Source of the DNA: Micromonospora antibiotica
Lineage (GTDB): Bacteria; Actinomycetota; Actinomycetes; Mycobacteriales; Micromonosporaceae
Assembly: GCF_017599305.1 (NCBI RefSeq)
Contig: NZ_JAGFWR010000003.1
Coordinates: 248,001-312,000, forward strand
DNA length: 64,000 nt
Direction of reading: 5' to 3'
The notes below the pieces were generated by a model, which searched no databases, had not been told where the DNA came from, and worked only from the letters and a program-made list of their open reading frames with translations. Both the position numbers and the translations under genes were made by a program. Below are positions 1 to 8,141 of the stretch, piece after piece. Within the stretch, counting starts at the first letter, position 1. Each line of letters starts with the position of its first letter.

Positions 1-2
1 AC

Positions 3-800
3 AACGCCCACCCGGTCACCATCGACTACGCCGGCTTCACCCCGTCGGCTGCCGCGCCGACGACGTACTCGCTGACCAACGGGGCGTCCGGCGTGGTCAC
101 CGGGCAGTCGGGCAGCGCCGCCAGCGCGACGCTGCCGGCGTACTCGCTGACCACGCTGGTGCTGCGGCCCTCGTCCCCGGTCACCGCGCACCCGGCCCCG
201 CCGGGGCAGCCGACCGCGAGCGGGGTGACCGACCGGTCGGCGACGATCTCCTGGTCGCCGGCCCCGCCGAAGGGCGCCCCGATCGCCAAGTACGAGGTGT
301 ACCGGCAGAACGGCACGGTCAGCGAGCAGCTCGGTGAGACGGCCGGCACCTCGTTCACCGTCGACAACCTCGTCCCGGGCACCCGGTACACGCTCAACGT
401 GCTGACCCGGGACACCGCCGGGAAGGTGTCCTGGTCGTCGTCGCCGGTCACGTTCACCACCGCCGGCCCGGCCGAGAGCACCTGCACCGTCCGGCTCACC
501 ACGGCCAGCGACTGGGGCAACGGCTGGGTCGGCAACGTCGAGATCGTCAACAACGGGGCGAACCCCGTCGACGGTTGGACGTTGACCTGGAGCTGGCCGA
601 CCGGCTGGCAGCAGGTGAGCAGCGGCTGGAGCGCCACCTGGACGCAGACCGGGCGTACCGTGACGGTCGCCAGCACCGACGACAACCGGCGGATCGCCGC
701 CGGTGGCAGCACCACCGCCGGTTTCGTCGGGGCCTACAGCGGCCCGAACGTCCCGCCCACCGGTTTCGTGCTCAACGGCACCCCCTGCACGGTGGGGTGA
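3..800 (+). CDS. Secreted glycoside hydrolase, C-terminal part (Fn3 + CBM2), 5' truncated
   Basis: The reading frame is open from the left edge of the window and ends at a TGA at 798-800, so only the C-terminal 265 residues are present. The first 60 or so residues resemble the beta-sandwich tail of an extracellular glycosidase. A fibronectin type III domain follows at about residues 70-155, and then a CBM2-type cellulose/xylan-binding module at about 160-265. The CBM2 call rests on its conserved pattern: a cysteine near each end of the module and several surface tryptophans (in DWGNGW, WSWPTGW and SGWSATW). This architecture is typical of actinobacterial secreted cellulases, xylanases and mannanases. 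The catalytic domain lies outside the window, so the enzyme family cannot be named. Confidence 0.85.
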   Translation, partial: NAHPVTIDYAGFTPSAAAPTTYSLTNGASGVVTGQSGSAASATLPAYSLTTLVLRPSSPVTAHPAPPGQPTASGVTDRSATISWSPAPPKGAPIAKYEVYRQNGTVSEQLGETAGTSFTVDNLVPGTRYTLNVLTRDTAGKVSWSSSPVTFTTAGPAESTCTVRLTTASDWGNGWVGNVEIVNNGANPVDGWTLTWSWPTGWQQVSSGWSATWTQTGRTVTVASTDDNRRIAAGGSTTAGFVGAYSGPNVPPTGFVLNGTPCTVG

Positions 801-806
801 CCGGGG

Positions 807-851
807 CCGGGTGGCCGTCGGCGCAGCGGTGCTGCGGCGGCGGCCACCCGG
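807..851. terminator. Bidirectional terminator hairpin
   Basis: An 11-bp perfect inverted repeat (807-817 with 841-851) encloses a second small hairpin (CGCAGC/GCTGCG). It lies between two convergent genes ending at 800 and 859, so it can serve both. Confidence 0.6.
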
Positions 852-858
852 GGAGCGG

Positions 859-2754
859 TCAGAGACCTGCCGCGTGGGCGGCGGGGGTGCCGCCGACCAC
901 CGGAAGAACGATCTTGCTGCTCTTCAGGGCGACCTGGATGTTCGCGGCGGTGGTGTCCGCCTGGCTGGAGTACTGCGGGTAGCTGGCCACGATGATCACG
1001 CCGATCCGGTGGCCCGGCTTGAACACGTAGTCCTCCGGCAGCAGCGGGAAGGTGAAGTTGTACGACTCCCCCACCACCAGCGGCACGGCGGTGCGGATCG
1101 ACTGCCGGTTCTGGGCGTCCATGATGCCCTTGGTGACCAGCTCGTAGTCGGCCGTGGCGACCCGCTTGGCGGTCTGCTTGTAGCAGCCGTCGTCGGTCGG
1201 GCTGTTCAACCCCCAGCAGTCCTCCGTGGCCAGGGTGACGATGCCCTCACCGGAGGCCCGGTGCGCCACCCGCTCGTCGGTGCCGTAGTCGACCAGGATC
1301 GCCCCGAAGTTGGTGTCGGTCTGGTCGGCCGAGGCCCGCAGCTGCACCGTCGGCGTGCCCGAGATGTGCAGGGGCGCGGTCAGCGGCGCGGACAGGAACG
1401 CCAGCCGGTTCGGCTGCACGGTGTCCGGGTTGAGGATCATGGTGTTCTGGCTCTGGGTCCGGCTGTCCTGGAACGCGCCGGTCGCCGGCTTGGTCGTCGG
1501 CACCAGCTTCAGGCCCCCGGCCCCGGTGCTGCCGGGCTGGAGGAACACCTCGGTGTCGGCCTTACCGGGGATCGGCCAGTCGGCGTGGGTCTCCCACACG
1601 TCGGCGGCCCGCTCCAGGTCGACCCGGGGCTCGTCCATGATGCCGTTGGCGACCCCGTGCAGCCAGAAGTCGAACCACCGGTGCAGGGTGGACACCCACA
1701 CCGCGCGCCGCGAGTCGAACGGGTCGACGTGCCCCTCCTGGGAGAGCCACAGCTTGCGCTGGACGTTGTTCTCCGCCAGGGCGTACCAGAACTTGCTGAA
1801 GTGGTCCGCGCGGACGTTGTCGTCGTTGAGACCGTGGTAGAGCAGCACGCTGGCGGTCATGTTGGGGACCTTCTTGACGTAGCTGCGCTCGTTCCAGAAG
1901 GCGGTGTAGTCACCGGTCTCGTCGCCGTCGGCGGCGGCCATCGCGTCGCGTACCGGTTTGCAGTACTCCCGCCGCTCCGGGTTGGTGACCGTGTTGGCCA
2001 GCGACGCCACGTAGCTGTTGCCCCGGGTGACCACCCCGTTGCTGCGCACGTAGTCGTAGTACTCGGTGGGGCCGCTGATCGGCACCACCGTGGTCAGGCC
2101 CTTGACGCCGGTCACCGCCGTCGCCATGGCCAGCGAGCCGTCGTACGACTTGCCGATCATGCCCGACTTGCCGTTGTGCCAATCGGCGGTGACCACCTGA
2201 CCGGCGGCGTTGCGCGCGGTGGCCCGGCCGTTGAGCCAGTTGATCGCCTGCTTGGCGCTGAGGTTGTCCTGGTTGGCGTTGGTGGTGGGGCAGCCGGTGG
2301 AGTTGTTGGTGCCCACCATGTCCAGCAGGATCACCGCGTAGCCGCGCGGCACGAAGTAGTTGTCGTAGAACAGCGGCCACTTGTCGAGCAGGCCGTCGCC
2401 GTCCAGGTCGGCCTTGCACTCGGACTCGTTGCCCCGGCAGACCGTCGAGTAGTACGGGCTGGCGTCCATGATGACCGGCACCTTGAGGCCGTTCGCGGTG
2501 GCCGCCGGTCGCATCAGGTCGAACGCGATGATGTCGCGCAGACCGTCGTTGTCGCTGTCGAAGGTGGAGTCGATGAACAGGCGTTCCCGGATGGCGTCGC
2601 CATAGCCGAACACCGGCTGGGTGACCCCGTCCTGGACCACGATCGCCGGTACGTCCTGCGCCGCCAGCGCCTGTGGTGCCGCACCCAGGGCGGCGAGCAC
2701 CATCGCGGACAGTGCGGCCACCCCGGCGCGGAGGGGTGTTCCCAATCGAGCCAT
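859..2754 (-). CDS. Exported CocE/NonD or Xaa-Pro dipeptidyl-peptidase (S15-type) hydrolase
   Basis: This is a 631-residue alpha/beta hydrolase with an N-terminal signal peptide (about residues 1-32, cleavage after ALAA), so it is exported. The nucleophile is Ser203 in GKSYDGS. The probable acid is Asp in YHGLNDDNV, and the base is His in QEGHVDP near residue 355. These motifs, and the C-terminal jelly-roll region with LHISGTPTV, fit the X-Pro dipeptidyl-peptidase/CocE family, which cleaves X-Pro dipeptides or acyl esters. Two DxDxDG-like loops (DSDNDGLRD and DLDGDGLLD) suggest bound calcium. The ATG at 2754 is preceded by AGGAGA at the right spacing. The same frame stays open upstream only because of GC bias. 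The exact substrate is unknown. Confidence 0.85.
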   Translation of the reverse strand: MARLGTPLRAGVAALSAMVLAALGAAPQALAAQDVPAIVVQDGVTQPVFGYGDAIRERLFIDSTFDSDNDGLRDIIAFDLMRPAATANGLKVPVIMDASPYYSTVCRGNESECKADLDGDGLLDKWPLFYDNYFVPRGYAVILLDMVGTNNSTGCPTTNANQDNLSAKQAINWLNGRATARNAAGQVVTADWHNGKSGMIGKSYDGSLAMATAVTGVKGLTTVVPISGPTEYYDYVRSNGVVTRGNSYVASLANTVTNPERREYCKPVRDAMAAADGDETGDYTAFWNERSYVKKVPNMTASVLLYHGLNDDNVRADHFSKFWYALAENNVQRKLWLSQEGHVDPFDSRRAVWVSTLHRWFDFWLHGVANGIMDEPRVDLERAADVWETHADWPIPGKADTEVFLQPGSTGAGGLKLVPTTKPATGAFQDSRTQSQNTMILNPDTVQPNRLAFLSAPLTAPLHISGTPTVQLRASADQTDTNFGAILVDYGTDERVAHRASGEGIVTLATEDCWGLNSPTDDGCYKQTAKRVATADYELVTKGIMDAQNRQSIRTAVPLVVGESYNFTFPLLPEDYVFKPGHRIGVIIVASYPQYSSQADTTAANIQVALKSSKIVLPVVGGTPAAHAAGL

Positions 2755-2836
2755 GCGGTCTCCTTGAATCTCGGCGAGACCGCGCACGTTATGGGCCGAC
2801 CGACCGGCACCACCACCTGCACCTGTAGGAACTTTG

Positions 2837-2874
2837 CCCCGCCCGCCCCGACGACACCGGCCGGGCGGGCGGGG
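2837..2874 (-). terminator. Terminator hairpin after sulfotransferase gene
   Basis: A 12-bp perfect GC stem (2837-2848 with 2863-2874, 14-nt loop) lies about 15 nt past the stop codon of the leftward sulfotransferase gene. Confidence 0.55.
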
Positions 2875-2888
2875 GGCGGGCGTGCCGG

Positions 2889-3800
2889 TCAGTCCCGGTA
2901 GCCCCACTGCCGCAGCGGCTTGTCCAGCACCCGCTCCACGGCGGCGAGCTGCGCGTCGCCCAACTCCTCGTGGTAGGCGGCCTGCCGCCCGGCGTGGAAC
3001 CGGTAGCGTCCGAAACCCCGCTCGAACGCCGGTGACCAGTCCAGGCCGAGGAAGTCGAGCATCCGGGCCACCTCGGCGCGCGGGTCGGCGAGCAGATCCT
3101 CGTAGCGCACGTCGAGCCACTGGCCCTCGGGGTGCACGGCGCGGGCCTCGGCGAAGGAGTCCATCAGCATCTTCCAGCCCAACGCGGCGAGCACCGGGAA
3201 CGACCTGTCGTATTCCTCCCACTCCTGGCGCAGGTCGGTCGGCAACGGCCCGAGGAACCAGTTGTCCGGCCCGCGCCAGCCGTCCCACCAGCCCATCTGG
3301 AGCCAGGAGTTGGTCACCGCCCGACCGTCGCGGACCACGTTGACCACCCGCAGCTGCGGGTAGCCGGCCCGCAGGAACCCGGTGCGCGGCCAGCCGGTCA
3401 CGTGGTGCAGCAGCAGCCGGCAGCCCTGCCGTTCGATCCGGGCGTCGAAGAAGGCCCGCAGCCGCCGCCGCAGGTACGGGGTGAGGTCCTCGGCCGTCAG
3501 GTCCCGGCACGGGCGGGAGAAACCGGCCACCACGTGCCGGTCCAGCAGGTCGTACGCCTCCGACGGGGCGACCCGCAGCCGACCCTTCTCCAGCAGCCGG
3601 CGGCTGTGCCGCAGCGACGTCATACCCGCCGGGCGGGGCGCGGAACGCCGGTACAGCGGCCCGTTGAACCGGCCGGCCAGGTTGAGCAGGGACAGCTTGT
3701 CGTCGACCCCGGAGACGAACCCGACCCCGGGATGCCGGGACAACAGCTCCTGCACCAGCGTCGACCCGCACCGCCCGGTGCCCACCACCACCGCCAACAT
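2889..3800 (-). CDS. Sulfotransferase family protein (1st of five)
   Basis: This 303-residue cytoplasmic protein begins with a PAPS 5'-phosphosulfate-binding loop, TGRCGSTLV, at residues 8-16. A 3'-phosphate-binding strand follows around residue 155 (VVNVVRDGRAVTNSW), then the WLDVRYEDLLADP motif typical of sulfotransferases. It would transfer sulfate from PAPS to a hydroxyl or amine, here most likely on a sugar residue. It lies 3 bp downstream of another sulfotransferase gene, and a glycosyltransferase gene is upstream of both, so the three probably form an operon. The specificity is unknown. Confidence 0.85.
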   Translation of the reverse strand: MLAVVVGTGRCGSTLVQELLSRHPGVGFVSGVDDKLSLLNLAGRFNGPLYRRSAPRPAGMTSLRHSRRLLEKGRLRVAPSEAYDLLDRHVVAGFSRPCRDLTAEDLTPYLRRRLRAFFDARIERQGCRLLLHHVTGWPRTGFLRAGYPQLRVVNVVRDGRAVTNSWLQMGWWDGWRGPDNWFLGPLPTDLRQEWEEYDRSFPVLAALGWKMLMDSFAEARAVHPEGQWLDVRYEDLLADPRAEVARMLDFLGLDWSPAFERGFGRYRFHAGRQAAYHEELGDAQLAAVERVLDKPLRQWGYRD

Positions 3801-3803
3801 CGC

Positions 3804-4841
3804 TCAGCCCTCCTCGTGCCCGGTCGACCCCGCCCGCCCGACGCCCACCGACCGTCCACCGGTCGCAGCCGGCCCACCCCGCGCGGGCCGCCCCGCCCCG
3901 GCCGGTGCCGGGACGCCGCGCCGCCACGGGTAGCCGAACCGGCGCAGCCCCGGCGCGGTGAGCCCGGTGACCAGCGCGTACGACCAGCGGGACAGGTCGC
4001 GCCGCCACTGCACGTCGGCGGTGATCGGCACCGGACCGGTCCGGTGCCGCGACGGGTTGCCGGCCACCGAGTGCGTCGGCGTCAGCCGTACCGTCGCCGG
4101 GCCGGTGAACGGGCCGCCGTCGGGGTCGACCCCGGCGAAGGCGACGATCCGGCGCAGCGTCGCCTCCGGGTCGGCGGTCAGGTCCTCGTAGCGCACCCGC
4201 AGGTAACCCGCCGGTGCACGGTCGGCCCACAGCCGGACGGTCACCGTGTTCCAGACCAGCCAGAGCAGGGCCGCCTTCCACACCGGCGGTCGGCTCATCA
4301 GCTCCGGGTCGGTGTCGCCGTCGAGGCCCCGGCGACGACGCCAGGAGAAGGCGGTGGCCCGGGGGTCACGCACCAGGTGCAGCACCCGCAGCTCGATGCC
4401 GGGCAGCGCGCCGAGCAACGCCCCGTACGGGGGCAGCTTCGACGAGTCGACCACCACCCGCGCCCCGGTGTGCCGGGCCACGGCCGCGTACAGGTCGGCC
4501 AGCACCGCGTCGTCGGGGTGCGCGGGCACCGGCCGGAGACCGCGGCGGTGCCGGCGCAGCAGCGCGGGCAGCCCGCGCATCCGCAGCCGGCCGCGTAGCC
4601 CGGCGGCGATCGCGGCGGCCCGGTCGGTCGGCAGCTCCCGGCGCACCCGGTCCCACAGCGGGCAGTCCCGCAGCGGCCGGCCACAGCCGCAGGGCCGGTT
4701 CTCCAGCTCCCCGCGCTGCCACAGGTACCGCAGCTCCCCGGCGGCGAAGACCCCGTCGTACTGGCCCAGCACGGTGGTGACCAGGGTGCTGCCGCTGCGT
4801 CCGCTGCCGGCCAGGTAGAGCACCCGCACCGGCGGGTTCAC
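3804..4841 (-). CDS. Sulfotransferase family protein (2nd of five)
   Basis: This is a 345-residue sulfotransferase. The 5'-PSB loop is at residues 12-20 (GSGRSGSTL), the 3'-PB strand is HLVRDPRATAFSW, and a later LRVRYEDLTADP motif is present. A CGCGRPLRDCP cluster at about residues 50-62 could bind a metal and is unusual for the family core. The last 35 residues are Gly/Pro/Arg-rich and look disordered. The start overlaps the stop of the upstream glycosyltransferase gene by 4 bp, which indicates translational coupling. The acceptor is probably a surface polysaccharide or its lipid-linked unit. Confidence 0.85.
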   Translation of the reverse strand: MNPPVRVLYLAGSGRSGSTLVTTVLGQYDGVFAAGELRYLWQRGELENRPCGCGRPLRDCPLWDRVRRELPTDRAAAIAAGLRGRLRMRGLPALLRRHRRGLRPVPAHPDDAVLADLYAAVARHTGARVVVDSSKLPPYGALLGALPGIELRVLHLVRDPRATAFSWRRRRGLDGDTDPELMSRPPVWKAALLWLVWNTVTVRLWADRAPAGYLRVRYEDLTADPEATLRRIVAFAGVDPDGGPFTGPATVRLTPTHSVAGNPSRHRTGPVPITADVQWRRDLSRWSYALVTGLTAPGLRRFGYPWRRGVPAPAGAGRPARGGPAATGGRSVGVGRAGSTGHEEG

Positions 4842-6082
4842 ACCGGCTCCCGCACGGCCTGCGCGGCGCTCGCGTAGACCTCCCGCAGCCGGGTCAGGTG
4901 CGCCTGCGGGGAGAAGTCCCGCTCCACCCGCGCCCGACCGGCCCGCCCCATCCGGTACGCCCGCTGCGGGTCGGCCAGCACCCGGTGCAACCCGGCGGCC
5001 AGCGCGACCGGGTCGTCGGCGGGCACCACCTCACCGTCCACCCCGGGGGTCACCAACTCCGGCAGGCCACCCAGGTCGGAGGCGACCACCGGAACCCCGC
5101 AGCCGTACGCCTCCAGCACCGCCATCGGCTGGTTCTCGTTCCACCGCGACGGCACCGCCACCACCGTGGCCGAGCGGACCAGCTCGTGCAGCCGGGCCTT
5201 GTCCAACCGGCCGTGGAACCGGACCCGGCCGGGGGCCCGCCGCCGGGCCAGCTCGGTCAGCCCGTCGCGGGCCGGGCCGTCACCGGCCACCTCCAGCACC
5301 ACGTCGTCGGGCAGCCGGGTGAGCGCCTCGATCAGCACGTCGACGCCCTTCTCGGCGGCCAGCCGACCGGCGAAGACCACCGGCCCGCCGGGTGCCGTCT
5401 TGACCGCCGTCGCGGCGACGTCGACGAAGTGCGACACCACGTGCATCCGGTCGGGGAAGACCCCGGCCCGGCGCATCACGTCCGCCAGGAACCGGCTCGG
5501 GCTGACGAACGCCTGCACCGGCCCGTACGCCCGGGTGGTGCGGTGCAGCCACGACTCGACGGCGAGCAGCGAGCTGGCCCCGAACGAGCCGTCCTTGCAG
5601 CGGCGGCGGGCCGCGCGCAGCGGACCGCCGGTCACGCAGGCGTCGCAGACCGCGCCCCGGTCGAGCATCTGGTAGCTGGGGCAGGCCAGCTTGTAGTCGT
5701 GCAGGGTCATCACCGCCGGCACCCGGGCGGCGCGCACCGCGGCCAGCACCGACGGGGAGAGCTGATGGTAGATGTTGTGCAGGTGGACCACGTCGGGCCG
5801 GAACTCGTCGAGTACCCGGGCCAGGCCCCGCCGGCTGGCCGGCGACCAGATCATCCGGGCCGCGACCGCCGCCCGGGCGCCCGCGCCGCGTGGCGTCGGG
5901 TCCAGCTCCACGTGGGACGGGAAGTGCCTGGCGTACGGGGTGGGCGCGTCGTTGTCCGGGTGGGTCATGCCGAAGAAGGCCACCTCGTCGCCGTCGCCCC
6001 GTTGCAGCTCGGCGACGTCGAGCAGGTAGCCCTCGGCGCCGCCGCGCCGGTAGAGGAACTTGTTGACGTGGAGGACACGCAT
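4838..6082 (-). CDS. GT4-family glycosyltransferase
   Basis: This is a 414-residue GT-B enzyme. The N-terminal Rossmann half starts MRVLHVNKFLYRRGGAEGY, with the glycine-rich acceptor loop. The C-terminal donor half carries VFAGRLAAEKGVDVL and the nucleotide-sugar motif EAYGCGVPVVASDLGG. A four-cysteine cluster near residues 145-170 (ACPS, VCDACV, RRCKDG) resembles cysteine clusters seen in some GT4 enzymes. The ATG at 6082 is chosen because CGGAG precedes it and the conserved family N-terminus begins there. The frame stays open 34 codons further upstream. It is the first gene of the leftward trio with two sulfotransferases, and would add a sugar to a lipid-linked repeat unit at the inner membrane face. 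Confidence 0.88.
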   Translation of the reverse strand: MRVLHVNKFLYRRGGAEGYLLDVAELQRGDGDEVAFFGMTHPDNDAPTPYARHFPSHVELDPTPRGAGARAAVAARMIWSPASRRGLARVLDEFRPDVVHLHNIYHQLSPSVLAAVRAARVPAVMTLHDYKLACPSYQMLDRGAVCDACVTGGPLRAARRRCKDGSFGASSLLAVESWLHRTTRAYGPVQAFVSPSRFLADVMRRAGVFPDRMHVVSHFVDVAATAVKTAPGGPVVFAGRLAAEKGVDVLIEALTRLPDDVVLEVAGDGPARDGLTELARRRAPGRVRFHGRLDKARLHELVRSATVVAVPSRWNENQPMAVLEAYGCGVPVVASDLGGLPELVTPGVDGEVVPADDPVALAAGLHRVLADPQRAYRMGRAGRARVERDFSPQAHLTRLREVYASAAQAVREPV

Positions 6083-6170
6083 CGGCCTGCTCCGGAGGTG
6101 GCTGCTGGGGTCCGTCGGGGGTCGGGAGGTGGGGTGGTCGCCCCGGACAGCAGCGGTGACCAGGGGCCCC

Positions 6171-6200
6171 ACCGTATGCAACACCGGTGTCGTGAGTCCA
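6171..6200 (-). promoter_or_regulatory. Candidate promoter for the leftward glycosyltransferase operon
   Basis: Read on the minus strand, TGGACT and TACGGT are separated by 18 bp, close to the actinobacterial housekeeping consensus. It lies about 90 nt upstream of the glycosyltransferase start. This is a pattern match only. Confidence 0.4.
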
Positions 6201-6236
6201 GCTCATGATCCCCAAGTAGCCACACGGCCCATCGCC

Positions 6237-6264
6237 GGCTGACCACACGGCCACGTGGTCAGCC
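6237..6264. promoter_or_regulatory. Inverted repeat in divergent intergenic region (candidate operator)
   Basis: GGCTGACCAC and GTGGTCAGCC form a perfect 10-bp inverted repeat with an 8-bp centre. It lies between the leftward glycosyltransferase operon and the rightward sulfotransferase operon, upstream of the latter's start, and could coordinate both. Confidence 0.4.
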
Positions 6265-6322
6265 GCGATGATCTGCCGGTACCGTGTGCCCCACCCCGCC
6301 CGACGTGCCCGAGGAGGACCCG

Positions 6323-7258
6323 GTGCCCCACCCCGACGAACCTTCGGCGCTGGCGTACACCGCCCGTCGGGTCCGCCGGCACCTGCGCTGGGCGCGTACC
6401 GAGGGCATCCGGCGACTGGTCGAGGAGGACCGGCTCGACCCGGTCGACCGGGCCCGCACCGCCCTGGCCAAGTGGCGCTGGCGACGGACCCATCCCGGGC
6501 CGCCCGGCCGGGCCGTCCCGGTCTACCTGGTGGGCCTGCAACGCTCCGGCACCAACATGCTGACCCGGGGGTTGGACGCCGACCCGTCGGTGGAGGTCCG
6601 CAACGAGAACGACCGGGTGGTGTTCCACCGTTTCCGGCTGCGCCCCGACCCGGTGCTGACCGCCGTCATCCGGCGCAGCCGGCACCGGTACGTGCTGGTC
6701 AAGCCGCTGTGCGACACGCACCGGGTGGACGAGCTGCTCGACCTGTCCGGGGTCGCGCCGGGGCGGGCGCTGTGGGCGTACCGGGACGTCGACGACCGGG
6801 CCCGCTCCGAGGTGGCGAAGTTCGGTGACGCCAACCTGCGGGCGTTGCGGGCGATCGCCGACGGCACCATCGGGGACCGCTGGCAGGGGCAACGCCTGGA
6901 CCCGTCGACGCGGGAGCTGGTCGCCGGCTTCGACCACGACCGGATGACCCCGCACACCGCCGCCGCCCTGTTCTGGTACGTCCGCAACTCGCTGTTCTTC
7001 TCGCTGGGCCTGGCCGACCGCCCGGACACCCTGCTCTGCTCGTACGACGCGCTGGTCGCCGACCCGGCCGGGTACACCCGGCGGTTGTGCGCCTTCCTCG
7101 ACCTGCCGTACGACCCGGTGTTGCACGCGCACGTCGGCGTCCGCAGCCCGGCGCGGCCCCGGCTGGACATCGACCCCCGGGTACGGGCGCTGTGCACCGA
7201 GCTGACCGGCCGGTTGGACGCGTCGGCCGGCCGACCCGAGGCGGTGGAGCATGGCTGA
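6323..7258 (+). CDS. Sulfotransferase family protein (3rd of five)
   Basis: A basic N-terminal 60 residues are followed by a PAPS-binding loop, LQRSGTNML, at about residues 72-80. The rest has the alpha/beta pattern of the sulfotransferase family, including LLCSYDALVADP near residue 250. The GTG at 6323 is preferred because GAGGAGG sits 5 nt upstream. A GTG at 6284 in the same frame would add 13 residues and has no ribosome site. The end overlaps the next sulfotransferase gene by 8 bp. Its likely role is sulfation of a sugar in the locus polysaccharide. Confidence 0.8.
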   Translation: MPHPDEPSALAYTARRVRRHLRWARTEGIRRLVEEDRLDPVDRARTALAKWRWRRTHPGPPGRAVPVYLVGLQRSGTNMLTRGLDADPSVEVRNENDRVVFHRFRLRPDPVLTAVIRRSRHRYVLVKPLCDTHRVDELLDLSGVAPGRALWAYRDVDDRARSEVAKFGDANLRALRAIADGTIGDRWQGQRLDPSTRELVAGFDHDRMTPHTAAALFWYVRNSLFFSLGLADRPDTLLCSYDALVADPAGYTRRLCAFLDLPYDPVLHAHVGVRSPARPRLDIDPRVRALCTELTGRLDASAGRPEAVEHG

Positions 7259-8141
7259 CCCCACCGACCCGGCCCCGCACACCGCACCGGACCCGCAGGC
7301 CCGGCCCGCACGGACGGCCGACCCCGCACCGGGCCCGCAGGCCCGGCCCGCGCCGGACGCGGCAGCCGGGGCGGGGCGGCCGCAGGGGCCGATCTTCCTG
7401 GTCGGGTGCCAACGGTCCGGCACCACGATGCTGCGGCTGGTGCTCGACTCGCACTCCCGGGTCAGCTGCGGCCCGGAGACCCGGTTCCTGGCCGACATGC
7501 AACGCATCGTCGGGCGGGACTGGGAGCGGCTGTCCCGCTTCGGGTTCCCCCGCGATTACTGGCTGGGCCGCATCGCCGACTTCTTCGGCGGCATCCAGGC
7601 CGACTACGCCCGCTCCCGGGGCAAGACCCGCTGGGCCGACAAGACCCCGCTGTACGCGCTCTCCATCGACTTCCTGGCCGAGGTCTTCCCCGACGCGCAG
7701 TTCGTGCACGTCGTGCGGGACGGCCGGGACGTGGTGGTGTCGCACCGCAAACGGTTCGGCTACTGGTCGGCGGTCAAGTGCGTGGTGAAGTGGCCGCGCT
7801 ACATCCGGATCGCCCGCGCCGCCGGGGCCCGGCTGCCGGCCGACCGCTACCACGAACTGCGCTACGAGGAGACGGTCACCGACCCGGAGAAGGCCATGCG
7901 TGGCCTGTTCGAGTTCCTCGGCGAACCCTGGGAGGCTGGCGTGCTCGACTACGACGGCAAGCAGCACGACGTGGCGGGCAAGTACACCGCCGAGGCGGAG
8001 CGACGGCGGGCCGCCGCCGGCACCGACGCCCCGATCTACGGTTCCCGGGTCGGCACCTACCGCCGGGAGCTGGACCCCTTCCTGCGGGTGCTGGTCCGGG
8101 TCTTCTCCGGCGCCACCCTGCGCGAACTGGGCTACCGGTGA
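7251..8141 (+). CDS. Sulfotransferase family protein (4th of five)
   Basis: The first 45 residues are Pro/Ala-rich low complexity and contain the short repeat PQARPA twice. The sulfotransferase domain follows: the 5'-PSB loop CQRSGTTML at 53-61, ADKTPLY near 125, the 3'-PB strand HVVRDGRDVVVSH near 155, and YHELRYEETVTDP near 202. The ADKTP motif resembles that of heparan/tyrosylprotein-type sulfotransferases. The ATG overlaps the end of the upstream gene by 8 bp, and the next gene's GTG overlaps its stop, so this is a tightly coupled three-gene operon. Confidence 0.85.
   Translation: MADPTDPAPHTAPDPQARPARTADPAPGPQARPAPDAAAGAGRPQGPIFLVGCQRSGTTMLRLVLDSHSRVSCGPETRFLADMQRIVGRDWERLSRFGFPRDYWLGRIADFFGGIQADYARSRGKTRWADKTPLYALSIDFLAEVFPDAQFVHVVRDGRDVVVSHRKRFGYWSAVKCVVKWPRYIRIARAAGARLPADRYHELRYEETVTDPEKAMRGLFEFLGEPWEAGVLDYDGKQHDVAGKYTAEAERRRAAAGTDAPIYGSRVGTYRRELDPFLRVLVRVFSGATLRELGYR

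Noticed and set aside
703-2901. A 732-codon plus-strand frame opposite the CocE-type gene
   Set aside because: Composition is that of an antisense shadow (Arg/Val/His-rich, no recognisable domain), and the minus-strand gene has a signal peptide, catalytic triad and ribosome site.
859-4281. A single 1140-codon gene spanning the CocE-type gene and beyond
   Set aside because: The upstream two-fifths is a shadow frame over the sulfotransferase genes. A signal peptide and AGGAGA site mark the true start at 2754.
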